Shown in pieces: positions 1 to 10,564 of a DNA stretch of 25,000 nt (positions are counted from its first letter, which is position 1; the number at the start of each line of letters is the position of its first letter). The notes beneath the pieces were generated by a model. The model made no database searches, was not told the origin of the DNA, and worked only from the letters and a program-made list of their open reading frames with translations. The translations under genes were made by a program, and so were the position numbers. Origin of the DNA: Botryococcus braunii (Eukaryota > Chlorophyta > Trebouxiophyceae); contig KV908467.1 in assembly GCA_002005505.1 (NCBI GenBank), positions 1 through 25,000 on the forward strand, given 5' to 3'.

Positions 1-570
1 ATTGCAGCTGGTGAAATGGGACCCACAGTGTCCACATGCACTCTATCTAACACACTCTCTGCAGGCCTAGAGGAAGCTGGAAAGGGGGGGCGAGAATGTT
101 TCCCTTGTATACATGACTCACACTGGGGAGAACACTCTGAGCATGGAGCAAGGGACACATTGATCCCAGTGACCAGGTCTTCGTTGTCCAACCTTGTCAT
201 ACTCTTAACCCCAGGATGCCCCAACCTTGCATGCCACAGTAGTCGATCTGTACACACGTGCCCTTTCCTGGCATGATACGAGGCCACATGAGGACTGGAC
301 TGTGGCTGCGCATCATGCTGGCTCTGACGGGACACACCCATTCTAAAAAAAACAGCCCTCGCTCTCTGGCTATCTTACCAGACCAGCCTGCTGGGCCTTT
401 CATGGTCGTGTACCCACCTGCACTGTCAGTGAGGAATGATGCTCCATCCTGAATGGCTCCTGTGACAGAAATCAGATTAGTGTGTGCATGGGCACACACT
501 GCACATTATGCAGCCAAAACACCTCTTGTCTGGCATTGACCAGACACACAGACCCAGTTGCACCTATCCT
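1..570 (-). pseudogene. Copia pol remnant (protease end, GAG-pre-integrase, integrase start) in broken frames
   Basis: Downstream of the gag stop on the minus strand, the copia signature continues but changes frame at least three times: near 570 (the DAKGG stop), near 481–490 within a CACACA run, and near 210–240. Between these points one reads the NLISV segment of the protease/pre-integrase junction, the HARLGHPG core, a Cys pair and the first integrase Asp. Each break could be a small indel. A programmed frameshift might explain the first break but not all three. No repaired reading is given. Confidence 0.8.
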
Positions 571-1919
571 CCTTTGGCATCAGAAGTGGCCAAATGAAGA
601 GGGAGGGGTTGAGCATGCATGACTGGGTTGTGTAGTAAAGACAGATCATTTACAAGGTGCACCGATGCACCACTATCTATCAGCCACGAGGTACTGCAAG
701 CCCCATGAGATGTAGGGGTAAGCACATTTAACGAAACGAACATAGGCTCACCAGCACCTGGAGGAGGTGGTGGTGGGAGATGCCAGCCTGGGAAGAAGGG
801 GAAGATAGTGGACACAGATCCAGGAGGATGTGAGGTTGACACGGGAGGGCCTCCTCTGGACTGGCCAGCATCCCACCAGCTGGCTTGTTGCTGAGGAGCT
901 CCAGTGCCCCACCACGCAGCTGGGCCCGCACTTGCAGCTTGCATTGTGCCACGTAGAGCTTGCAGCCTCTTCAGTTCCAGGCAATCCCTCCAGAAATGTC
1001 CCGTCCCGTTGCAGAAGCGACACGCCAGTTCCTCCTTTGGCCTCCTGCCACGTCCAGACCCTCGCCCCCTGCCTCCAGCGTTGTGAGCAGAAGGGCCATA
1101 GGGGGCCTGACCATCAGCAGGTGCTCCAGCTCCCACTCCTGGTGCTGCTCCAGCGCCCGGTGCAGCTCCAGCGCCTTGGGGAGGCCCAGGGATTCCACCC
1201 TGAGCTGGCACGGCTGCTGCTGCTGCTGCCATAACTGCTGCAGCTGATGCTGTGACTTGCACTGACTCTGCCAGCGGGATATCCTGGTACTCCAAGTTCT
1301 CAATGGCAGTGAGGATCGTCTCCAGCATGTTGTAGGGGTCTGACTTGGCGGAGGTAATTGCCCAAGCGTCGTTCTGCAAGACTGCAGGTAGTCCCTTATA
1401 CATATACCTGCAGATCTGGCGGTCGCTCAGCTGATGGTTATTGGCCTCCAGGGAGGCGGCAATACTGATGACTCGGTGGCACCATTCTTGCACTGTCTCT
1501 CCCTTTACCATGCCTTGTTTGAGCCCCTTGATCCACTTCTCGTTGATTTCCCTGTCCTTCCCTCCAGTGCAGCGGTCTGCCATCCACTGAATGAAGTCAA
1601 AAGCGCTCCCCCGCTGTTTGACTTCGTCGTGCCACATGGACGGGACAGACTGCAAAATGAAATGTTTTACTGCTGCGTTCTCTGCGGTCTTAGGCATAGC
1701 TGTCTCCAACGCTCCCATTGCTCCTTTTTGCATTGCGCAAGACTCCAGCTCTTCACGCCAGGCACTGAAATTAGTGCGATCAGCCTTCAGCTGTGTAGAC
1801 ATCTTGGGATTGGAGGAGTTCATCGTGTATGCATACGAGCTGGCTGCAGTGCCTCCAGTGGTCTGTCCTGACTGTCCAGCTCCTGAGGAGGCCGTGCTGC
1901 CTCCTGCTGGTGTTGCCAT
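564..1919 (-). CDS. Copia-type gag with zinc knuckle and start of protease
   Basis: This is a 451-codon open frame. The first ~220 residues are a UBN2/Retrotran_gag-like capsid region: a tryptophan near residue 54 in the NFSAWREEL segment, a KWIKGLKQ helix near 128, and Leu-rich helices. An Ala/Gly/Pro linker (about 225–280) leads to an Arg-Gly basic patch and a CX2CX4HX4C nucleocapsid knuckle (C300, C303, H308, C313), which would bind element RNA. Near residue 415 is the LIDSGAS motif of the pepsin-like protease active site. The frame then stops at TAG, where an intact element would continue. The start is the first ATG of the frame and follows a stop. Gag packages the RNA in cytoplasmic virus-like particles. 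I am sure of the class but not of any family name. Confidence 0.88.
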   Translation of the reverse strand: MATPAGGSTASSGAGQSGQTTGGTAASSYAYTMNSSNPKMSTQLKADRTNFSAWREELESCAMQKGAMGALETAMPKTAENAAVKHFILQSVPSMWHDEVKQRGSAFDFIQWMADRCTGGKDREINEKWIKGLKQGMVKGETVQEWCHRVISIAASLEANNHQLSDRQICRYMYKGLPAVLQNDAWAITSAKSDPYNMLETILTAIENLEYQDIPLAESVQVTASAAAVMAAAAAAVPAQGGIPGPPQGAGAAPGAGAAPGVGAGAPADGQAPYGPSAHNAGGRGRGSGRGRRPKEELACRFCNGTGHFWRDCLELKRLQALRGTMQAASAGPAAWWGTGAPQQQASWWDAGQSRGGPPVSTSHPPGSVSTIFPFFPGWHLPPPPPPGAGEPMFVSLNVLTPTSHGACSTSWLIDSGASVHLVNDLSLLHNPVMHAQPLPLHLATSDAKGG

Positions 1920-2213
1920 AGTCTCTGTACTGCTGGGATTACTTTCAGAAACCTTGATTTGGGAACGAGTTTAAGGTCTGGTCATACACTTCACTTGCTC
2001 TCACAGCGTTCAGCCTGACACAGCTGGTTTAAGTATACCCTTCCGGCGTGCACCACAGCACTTTCAAGTATTCCACCCTTTCGAGGTCTAGCATGTACCC
2101 TTAATATGCAAGATATGCAAAATATTCTTCAGCAATTCAATTGCTTGACCACCCGGACCTACTGACGGTCTCACGACAACGACGACGGGTGATAATCTCA
2201 GGTCACTTCACGG

Positions 2214-2245
<32 letters not shown>
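2214..2245 (+). repeat. Poly(A) run, A32
   Basis: There are 32 consecutive A between CACTTCACGG and CTTCCC. On the plus strand it could be the scar of a retroposed poly(A) tail ending here, but no clear gene body lies upstream, so it may be simple slippage. Confidence 0.9.
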
Positions 2246-2247
<2 letters not shown>

Positions 2248-2413
2248 TCCCAAGATATTGAAGACTCTGTCCGTAGGCCTTCTGAGTGAATATCCAGTTG
2301 TTCCTTTTTTACTTCTTCTTGCCGTCAGGCGAGTCCGTGGAAAACCCAGTACAGATGCATCCGATGATGCCATGCACTCCTGTCTGCCCTTGGCTCAGCT
2401 GGAAGGGCGTGGG

Positions 2414-2438
2414 CCCATAACCTGTAAAAGGTTATGGG
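2414..2438. repeat. Perfect 10-bp inverted repeat with 5-nt loop
   Basis: CCCATAACCT, loop GTAAA, AGGTTATGGG. It would form a stable hairpin in DNA or RNA. It ends 11 bases before the first copy of the 137-bp direct repeat. Confidence 0.85.
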
Positions 2439-2449
2439 CAGTGGCGTAT

Positions 2450-2586
2450 CCTGTAAGCAAGCAGACAGGTCGTAAGTTCGTGCCTCTCCAGCTACAGTCC
2501 TTGACGACTGTCTGCTCTTTTAGACACATGCAACTGCATGAACAAGACTGGCATCCTTATGTGCCCAGTATCCCTCCAAACCAGTT
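2450..2586 (+). repeat. 137-bp direct repeat, copy 1
   Basis: Starts CCTGTAAGCAAGC and ends AAACCAGTT. It matches 2783–2919 at a constant offset of 333, and I see only a two-base difference (CC versus TT near the end). The flanks on both sides differ, so the repeat has sharp borders. Confidence 0.92.
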
Positions 2587-2782
2587 CCGTTACATGTTGA
2601 TCTGTCAATGAGCATCTACACACGGATAAGCTCCTGACGGCTGAAAGCAAGTACCTTCCTATACTCAATCAAGACTCCGTCCCTTAGCTGTTTGGGAGAC
2701 TTGATTGTCCACTAAGATGGTTCACTTACAAACAAGCAATCAAACATGAACACATTACCAATACACATCCTGCGTCACCGCA

Positions 2783-2919
2783 CCTGTAAGCAAGCAGACA
2801 GGTCGTAAGTTCGTGCCTCTCCAGCTACAGTCCTTGACGACTGTCTGCTCTTTTAGACACATGCAACTGCATGAACAAGACTGGCATCCTTATGTGCCCA
2901 GTATCTTTCCAAACCAGTT
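2783..2919 (+). repeat. 137-bp direct repeat, copy 2
   Basis: Second copy, separated from copy 1 by 196 bp of unrelated sequence. The near identity implies a recent duplication or two insertions of the same short element. Confidence 0.92.
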
Positions 2920-3122
2920 GCTCGACTATGCGGTGATCGCAGCTTTTAATAGTCCTTTCACGCTAACGCGTAATCTAAATCAGATTGTACCTTATGTTCG
3001 AAATAGACCTCATCCGAACGTGTCTTGAGGTACCTTATGTGGATAGTGGACCCGTATCCTAATAATGTACATTTGAAGATCACCTAAAGCACAAGGCATT
3101 CTATAATGTATGTTCACAACTC

Positions 3123-4480
<1,358 letters not shown>

Positions 4481-4934
4481 ACGCCGGCTTTACGGGAATT
4501 GGCTAGGAGGGGCTTCACTCAACAAAACAAGTTTTTTTTTCATTATCACCTTCAGTATTTGGCCCCTAGTTTCCGCGTCCCTGCATGATGGATTTTATGG
4601 TATGCGGTTAGAATAGGCTAAACTCTTAATATTAAGTATGTAAGGGCTACACCGACGGCGGAATCGCTTTTTGCCGGGAAATGTGGGAATTGGCCTTGGG
4701 CCTTTCGCCTGAGGGCGGTCCCTGTCCACACGTGCGTCGCCAATGTGAGCAGTACATCCAGTTTTATTTTCAGAGTTACCCAGAGACTCATATCCCGTCG
4801 GGAAGGGGGTCAAGGCCAAGGGTGGGGGCCAAAGAGAGAGGTGATCTATCAGGCGAGTAGCACCTTGCTAGCGTCCAAAAACAAGTAAATACTAGGACAG
4901 CTTCTGAAGGAGGACTTGATACTTTTTTGGCTGT
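4481..4934. other. Unassigned stretch, no supported gene
   Basis: Mixed composition after the pyrimidine block. Short frames on both strands show no recognisable motif. It may contain downstream exons or the 3' UTR of the stop-interrupted minus-strand frame that follows. Confidence 0.5.
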
Positions 4935-5459
4935 TTAGTTTTGTCGTATAGTGAGGAGCTGAGGACGGCTCGGTCGGAGTACTATCCTTGGCCGGCTCGC
5001 GGGTTTAAGGCTGAGGAGCCTCGAACATTCGACAAACAACACGTTACACAAATACGATGGAGCTTTATAAAACATTGAGCTGGTTAGACCTTCTCTACCT
5101 TGTTTTTTCAATAAATTTACACAAGCCCCTGCAGCTGCACACAAGTTAGTGTCCTTCACAACTAAATACTCATCCACGACCGACATCAAATCGCGATTCA
5201 CGGTTTAGGAAGGCAATCTGCGTCTTTCCAGCGTTCTAAGAGGATTTTGCTTATCTAGGTCCTTGTTCACAGATAACGATCCGTGTCGCCCAAAAGACTT
5301 AATTCGTCGCTTCGAGGATTGCACACGATTTTTTTGTAGATAGATATCACGTACCCTGCTATCAGATAAAGCCGGAGAATCCTTCGGATGTTTTGGCCGA
5401 TATGGTCGGCTCCGCCGGATGTTGTCGTTTGTGACATGGGATTGGCCGGCGCAGGGCAA
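4935..5459 (-). pseudogene. Stop-interrupted open frame, function unknown
   Basis: Two minus-strand open segments (5205–5459 and 4935–5204) are in the same phase and separated by a single TAA at 5205–5207, giving about 175 codons with one stop. The upstream half is very basic (many Arg/Lys). The downstream half contains a protein-like stretch, SVVDEYLVVKDTNLCAAAG, ending in LLKKQ. A possible donor (CAAG|GTAGAG) follows LLKKQ, so the lower half could instead be a first coding exon with the upper half as 5' UTR. The product is not recognised. It lies head to head with the repeat-protein gene that starts at 5501. Confidence 0.35.
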
Positions 5460-5500
5460 TTTTGGGCGCGCTTCTTTTCACAACACAGACTGGACTATGC

Positions 5501-7545
5501 ATGAAAAGCACCGCTCATAATGCAAACAAGCGTGGAGCGGCCCCAACAGAACACTCGTACAGTCACTTTGCGTCGCTTCTAGCGGGTGTCCTACTGGTAG
5601 GTCCAAACTCCATTGTCGTTTTCAGGGCAAGAATTGTGCTGCCATCCTCTTCAGTTGTATTCCATACCGCAACATCTACGAAGACGTCGTTCAGCGTGTC
5701 AATCGGTGCTCCAACTGACAGTTTTGTTCTTTACAGCTTCGTGAAGGAGGAATTGATGAAGCCATCAAGGCTATACCTCGCCTAAGAAATCATACTTTGG
5801 GACATGTGAATGTGTATTCGTATGTCAAGAAGACGGGTGCCAAGGACATTAACCAAGCGGTAAGCAGCCAGACCAAACCAGCAACCAGTCCTTTGTTGTG
5901 TTGTGTATTGGTGTGCACAGCACAGGTCTAATGTATGGCCCTGCACAGTCGCAATAACGCCCCGACTCAACTGGATTTCACCATCGTTACTCGGCTGATT
6001 CGAACCAACCAGCATCATTGTTTGCAAGGTGCTCCTGACAAGTCCATTGGTGTTTCAAATTGTGCAGTTGGCAAATCAGGAGCTGAATGCTAAACTGGCC
6101 AAGCTTGGACTGAAATTTGGCAAGATTCCTAAGGAAGTTGGAGATAAGATCAACAAGAAGTTCTCAAAGCCAAATCCTATTGAAAAGAAGGTGGGGCTCT
6201 TAGTTAGTGGCCCTTGTAGCTGCCTGTCTGCCTTGAAGATGGGGCAGTTTGTCTGCTGATTATTTAGAAACATGCCGTGTGCTTCTGTGAGCCCTCCAGA
6301 GGTAGGGGCGGTCAGGAAAATAGGTTGTCAAAGATGCGTAGGACCTGCATAGAGAGCTGACTTTATTACATACTTTTCCACAGGTCATTGACAAAATCAA
6401 CAAGAAGGTAGCTGAAAAGATTGACCCTGACGAGGTAGCTGCAATAAACAAGGCCCTTGGTGAAAGCAAGCTGAATACCCAAGTCACCCCCGTGGCAATC
6501 AACCCTGAAGCAGCTTTTGGTAACTCAGCATCCATCATCTCAAAGACAATCATTGGGATGCAAGCACTAGCCGTGGGCGTGAACTTCAATCCATGCTTGG
6601 TTTCTGTGACACCTGTGGGATTCCAGTCTTTGGCTATTGGGCTTAACTTCGTCCCCCACTTGATTGATATCCAACCTGGCGGTGTTCTGGGCTTTGCCAT
6701 TGGAGCAAACATCCAGCCAACTCTTGCATTGATCGTTCCTACAGGTGGGACACCCTTTCCAACAAAAGTACTGCTACAGGTAATCCAGTGGCATCTCTGT
6801 CTTGAAACATCAGTGTTGCAGCAGATACGCCGACCTCAAATGGTTAATGAATATCACTTCAGTCCGTGTATCCCATTTCAATGTCCCACTTTTCAGGTTC
6901 AAATTCAGCAAAAGAATGTGTGGATATTGTTCATCAGCATACACTTCTTAACACCATCCTTGAAGGAACACACTGCTATGAACTTTTCTTCCATTCCACT
7001 CATGTGCTTCGTGCAATGTTCCCAATGCATATACAGCAGTTAATCAACCAAATCCTCAATGGCAACCTTGCCTTGAGCAGGTATCCAGGCAACACCTGCC
7101 GGTGCACGTATCATCCCTTGGCTTATGGGAGTTTTCCCCACGGGAGGCTGGGTCAATCCCACGGGTGCTTTTATTGCTCCTCTTGGTCTCCTCGACCAGC
7201 CTGCAGGACTTTTTGTTGGTCCCGCTGGTAAGCGTCCACCTTCGTACACACTATTGTTGCCCCCTGACTTGTTCCTGAATTTCCAAGTGAGAGCATGGAC
7301 TTCCACTACCAGGTCCGAGTGTCTGCTTCACTTGCTATGCCTGTCCAAGCATGCAGCATGATTTTCCGAATCATGTCAGTTTCTCAGTAGTTTACAGGTA
7401 TGTGTCTGAGACAAAATCGGCTGACTAATGCTCCTTTGCACGTGCAGGCGCGGTCGTCTCCCCTGTCAATCATGTCATCGAAAAGAACCGGAGAGGGCCA
7501 GCATCATCTGCAAATGCTCCTGCAGGAACCGACTTTGGCCCATAG
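5501..7545 (+). CDS. Protein with six 21-residue Gly/Pro-spaced hydrophobic repeats, function unknown
   Basis: Six exons fit with matching phases: 5501–5596, 5737–5859, 6068–6190, 6384–6744, 7081–7227 and 7448–7545 (TAG). They total 948 nt, 315 residues. All introns are GT–AG (donors GTAGGT, GTAAGC, GTGGGG, GTGGGA, GTAAGC) and 140–336 nt long. The N-terminus is basic, then hydrophobic (FASLLAGVLL), so it may be a signal or transit peptide. Residues ~33–135 are charged, Lys-rich and probably helical. The rest is six consecutive 21-residue units with pattern G(x6)G(x4)P(x6)P, for example GFQSLAIGLNFVPHLIDIQP. A short hydrophilic tail follows. The strict spacing suggests a regular solenoid or a membrane-associated structure; that is inference. 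I do not recognise the family. Exon 1 is the least certain part: it is chosen as the only ATG exon found that ends in phase 0 at a good donor. Confidence 0.75.
6604..7491 (+). repeat. Coding 21-residue repeat array, six units (interrupted by two introns)
   Basis: Unit starts are the Gly of GMQALAV, GFQSLAI, GVLGFAI, GIQATPA, GGWVNPT and GLFVGPA. Units 1–5 are exactly 21 residues and carry Gly at positions 1 and 8, Pro at 13 and Pro at 20. The sixth keeps the first three positions and then degenerates. The boundary between units 3 and 4 falls at the intron after 6744. Genomic limits are approximate. Confidence 0.8.
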
Positions 7546-7572
7546 TTTTTTTTTTTTTTTTTTTTTTTTTTT
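7546..7572 (+). repeat. T27 run immediately after the stop codon
   Basis: The TAG at 7543–7545 is followed directly by 27 T. In the transcript this would be a U27 tract at the start of the 3' UTR. Confidence 0.95.
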
Positions 7573-8049
7573 CAATGCATTTGCCTCTGAAGCACCACCA
7601 AGAGCCTTGGCCAGGAGCCTTTCTTATCTGTTGATGTGCCAGGCCACTCCACTGTGCCTGCTGCCATGGAGTTGGCTGCTTAAAGAGAAGGTTGAACCAT
7701 CTTGATACATAGAAAGCTTGTTCAATCATGACCTTGTGGCAGATCCAAGTACCTGAAGCAAGGATTAGTTGGGAGACCTTCCTCTTTTGAAGTGTGAATG
7801 TGCCTCCCAAGTGGGCCAAAATAAATGAATATATGAGCCTGACAAGCATAGTTCATCACCGAGTGATGACCTTGAATTTTGAAATGGAGATACATGGAAT
7901 CTAATGAAGCAAGCATAGGGGTTGGATCAATAATTTGATCCACACAACTAAACTGGGCTTCAGCAGGTCATGTTAGTGAAGGACACAAAGCATTTGCAGG
8001 CAAGGCAGAGTGAAAGCAACACTGTACCAGAAGTAGGGACCAATTGCAC
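7573..8049 (+). other. Probable 3' UTR and intergenic DNA
   Basis: No supported coding frame. It follows the repeat-protein gene and contains one AATAAA (7820–7825), about 275 nt after the stop, which could direct polyadenylation. Confidence 0.45.
7820..7825 (+). promoter_or_regulatory. Candidate poly(A) signal AATAAA
   Basis: Exact AATAAA hexamer downstream of the repeat-protein gene. Plant and algal signals are loose, so a single hexamer is weak evidence. Confidence 0.3.
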
Positions 8050-8411
8050 TTAAATCACGCTGTGGTAAGATGCAACAATAACAGTCATCTTGATGTCAGA
8101 CAATATAATTTTTGACAGAGGGGTCATCTTGCTCTTCTTCAATGTCTCAAAAGACAAGAACACCAGGATGGTATTTCCACCTTCAGGGACGTTGATAGCT
8201 TCTGTGCCACTTTTTACATCAGATGCTACTGCAGATGCTGATGCTCTAGGGATCGCAACACAGCATCAGCAATAGCGTCAAGACGCATAGATGTATCTAG
8301 GTCATTGTCCCACACGTGTGCAACTATGGAGTCTAATTGAATGGTGTGAGAGTACTGGATTGAATTGGACGCTGAGTGGTAAGGTTCTGCCACCATGTAA
8401 CGATAGCCTTT
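8050..8411 (-). pseudogene. Coding-like fragment in two frames, function unknown
   Basis: On the minus strand, 8226–8411 reads as an open frame ending ..MRLDAIADAVLRSLE. A second frame is open from about 8262 to a TAA at 8050–8052, with protein-like segments such as NVPEGGNTILVFLSF and KIILSDIKMTVIVAS. The two overlap near 8230–8260 with no obvious intron between them, which suggests a frameshifted remnant. A 61-codon plus-strand frame covers the same DNA and cannot be excluded. The product is not recognised. Confidence 0.3.
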
Positions 8412-9267
8412 CAATTCCCAAGGCTGGCATAATGGTTCTCGTGACTTGCTTTGTTCTCTGGGTTGGCCAGCATAAGATCAAGCCACCTCGGTCAGGGAGC
8501 CTATGTTAAAAGAAGTCTGGTAGAGTGGCAAAAAAGTATTATCCTTTCCCTTCTCCTTCAGCCCTCCGTGGTCATGGAACAGCCGTGCAGGTTTCTTGGT
8601 TGACTCACTAACTAGGAGATTCCTGACCCACTATATCGGACCATCAAGCTCTCTTATAACACATTGGGCAAAATTGTCATCCTTGTTTGTGGCTGTCTGC
8701 ACTTATGTGCAGACGGTACCTGACGGTCATTGTGTTTGCATAAGAGACCTTTTCTAGAAACGATCACAAAAGCAGGTGCTATGTCTTCCTGGACGTCTGC
8801 CTCGCAGTCAACTGTGATTCATCTCTTGACACATCTTGGTGTCCTAGAGGATTAGGGGGTGAACGAACCCAGATGTTACAGTGAGCTCCCGCGGCAACCC
8901 AGCTGTTACAGTGAATTTCTGTGTGTGCATCAGTATTCTCGAGCATTTGGGGGTTTACCCAGCAAAGCTTAAGAATTATGCTGACTCGGGGAGCAAATAC
9001 CACAAACATGCATTTTCAGGAACGGGAGGAAGGATGCAAATGGGATAGAACTGTAACAATTCTACGGATAAGTTTCAACCCAGGCCGGTCCTGAGGGTGG
9101 GCGGGCAGGTGGCAGCCCCTTTTGCGTCAAGGAGGTCAAACAAAAAGGTTGCATTCATTTAGTTGCATAACGCTGATGAGAATGTGGCAAGGGTCCCGCA
9201 TGTGCTAAAGGCGCAGAAAACTGGAACAAGGACAGTGCTAGCACGCACAATGCATGCATGCTAGGAG
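8412..9267. other. No gene seen
   Basis: No frame with recognisable motifs on either strand. A short imperfect duplication built on AACCCAG.TGTTACAGTGA occurs near 8868–8916. The rest is unremarkable. Confidence 0.5.
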
Positions 9268-10115
9268 GGTAAGTAGACACTCACTGCGGCCTTGCGTATT
9301 TTGGCTCCGTCATTGAGGACAAAAGAAGTGTTCAAAAGTCCCTGAAATTGATTACAAAATTCCAAAAAGACTATGCCTGGATAGACAGAAGGCCGGCAAT
9401 TGAAGGCGTTACACTATGTATAATGGTTGTTTCCAGTGCTGTGTCACCTCCTTGATGGGGATGCGTGACTTCCATGCACACCAAACCCTCTTTGGTGGTT
9501 GATAGAAACTCGCCAACCGGGCAATGACGGAATGTTGAGTACACAGTTGTGGTCAGATTGGCGGGTCCTGGCCATATTTTTAATGACTCAATCTACGGAA
9601 ATGAGCACACCAACCCTTTTGACAATTGGGTGTTTAAGCCAATTGGGTGGTTTAAACAAGGGACACAGCCTTCCCCCCGGATTCACAGCAGTCCTATTCC
9701 ATCACAAGAGGACGAAAGGAAGGAGCTTACTGCTGCCATCCCATCAGCATCATGACCGCGCATGCAAACTTGAGCCAGAATTGTAGATTATGCACTTGTG
9801 ATCTGAGTGCAACTTGCTAAAACTATTCCAAGAAGCATTCCCCTCACCCGAACTTTTGGGAAGTGAGGTTCTCTCCGTCAAGTACTACGCAACTGCTGAC
9901 GAAAAGGAAGTGCATTCAACCTACAAGATTTTGAACTCATCAAGCCTCTCTGCGGCGCCTTCTCATGGCCACAACTGGTAACGGTCATCCCAACAAACAT
10001 CTTTCTGATTACGTCTGGAACTCCTTGTTAGCACGCACTTCAGGTGCAATACAAGCTGCAACCCAGATATACTTAGGCCAGCAGCATGTGAACGTCGAAG
10101 ACGTATTTTGGTGAC
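9268..10115 (+). pseudogene. Series of coding-like plus-strand segments, unassembled gene or remnant
   Basis: Four plus-strand segments look protein-like in successive frames: about 9270–9440 (contains AYFGSVIEDKRSVQKSLKL), 9549–9755 (contains SIYGNEHTNPFDNW), about 9800–9982 (contains SPELLGSEVLSVKYYATADE, with a possible donor CTG|GTAACG near its end) and about 10040–10114 (contains QIYLGQQHVNVEDVFW then TGA). I could not join them with phase-consistent GT–AG introns, so this may be a real gene with missed exons or a decayed gene. An AATAAA lies ~200 nt after the last segment. No family is recognised. Confidence 0.35.
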
Positions 10116-10317
10116 CGTACTCGGGTGATCCCAGAGCAGTGTGTGATGGTGAGGAGCAGTACAGCCCTGGAATAGAAGAAGAAAAAAACTGGTTTCTTTC
10201 CTTCGCCCTTTTCAACGGAAGGTGAGGGCATCATCCCATCCGGTATTGTACTTCGAAGTACATGCACTCAATGTTTCACACTACCACTGGAGACATTTAG
10301 GTCTCGTGTGTTAAGCC

Positions 10318-10323
10318 AATAAA
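10318..10323 (+). promoter_or_regulatory. Candidate poly(A) signal AATAAA
   Basis: Exact hexamer about 200 nt downstream of the last coding-like plus-strand segment, between it and the convergent SEC13 gene. Confidence 0.3.
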
Positions 10324-10564
10324 ACAGGTAAGTATGTGGGAGTGCCGTACACTGAAGGCTGTAGAAAAGTCGGGCTGTGTTCAAACGCTATGCTTTCCCT
10401 TACATATACTGTATCAAATCTGCTTGCATGTTCTATAACTCATGCTTAAGTGTTCCAGGATACCACCAGCGACCAGAAAATATGAAAGAATGCCTAGAGT
10501 TGAAAAGTTCCATCGTTCTGACCAAATCAACAGGAAATTGCCCCATGCGGATGCCAAGCATACC

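Larger units (their letters stand above)
1..1919 (-). mobile_element. Ty1/copia retrotransposon, 5' half, decayed and truncated by the window edge
   Basis: Read on the minus strand, this segment gives in order gag, a CCHC zinc knuckle, the aspartic protease start, a GAG-pre-integrase domain and the beginning of integrase. That order (protease and integrase before any reverse transcriptase) is diagnostic of Ty1/copia. The gag frame ends at 564–566. Copia-like coding continues in other frames through about 480–570, 197–490 and 1–235. The pre-integrase part shows LWHARLGHPG near 200–235 and a Cys..Cys pair followed by QGKHSRPP near 95–140. The first integrase aspartate sits in HVDTVGP near 20–40. 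No clear LTR or primer-binding site was found just upstream of gag. Reverse transcriptase and RNase H would lie left of the window. The frame changes make it a non-autonomous, inactive copy. Confidence 0.88.

Noticed and set aside
830..1300. Plus-strand frames across gag
   Set aside because: GC-rich shadows of the minus-strand gag frame, without motifs.
1920..2110. 5' LTR of the copia element
   Set aside because: No tRNA-complementary primer-binding site or TG..CA ends could be recognised, and no second LTR is in the window for comparison.
2450..2919. CRISPR-like array
   Set aside because: Only two copies of a 137-bp repeat, far too long and too few; the genome is eukaryotic.
5990..6015. 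tRNA B-box-like GGTTCGAATC on the minus strand
   Set aside because: No matching A box, acceptor stem or anticodon arm nearby; it lies in intron 2 of the repeat-protein gene.
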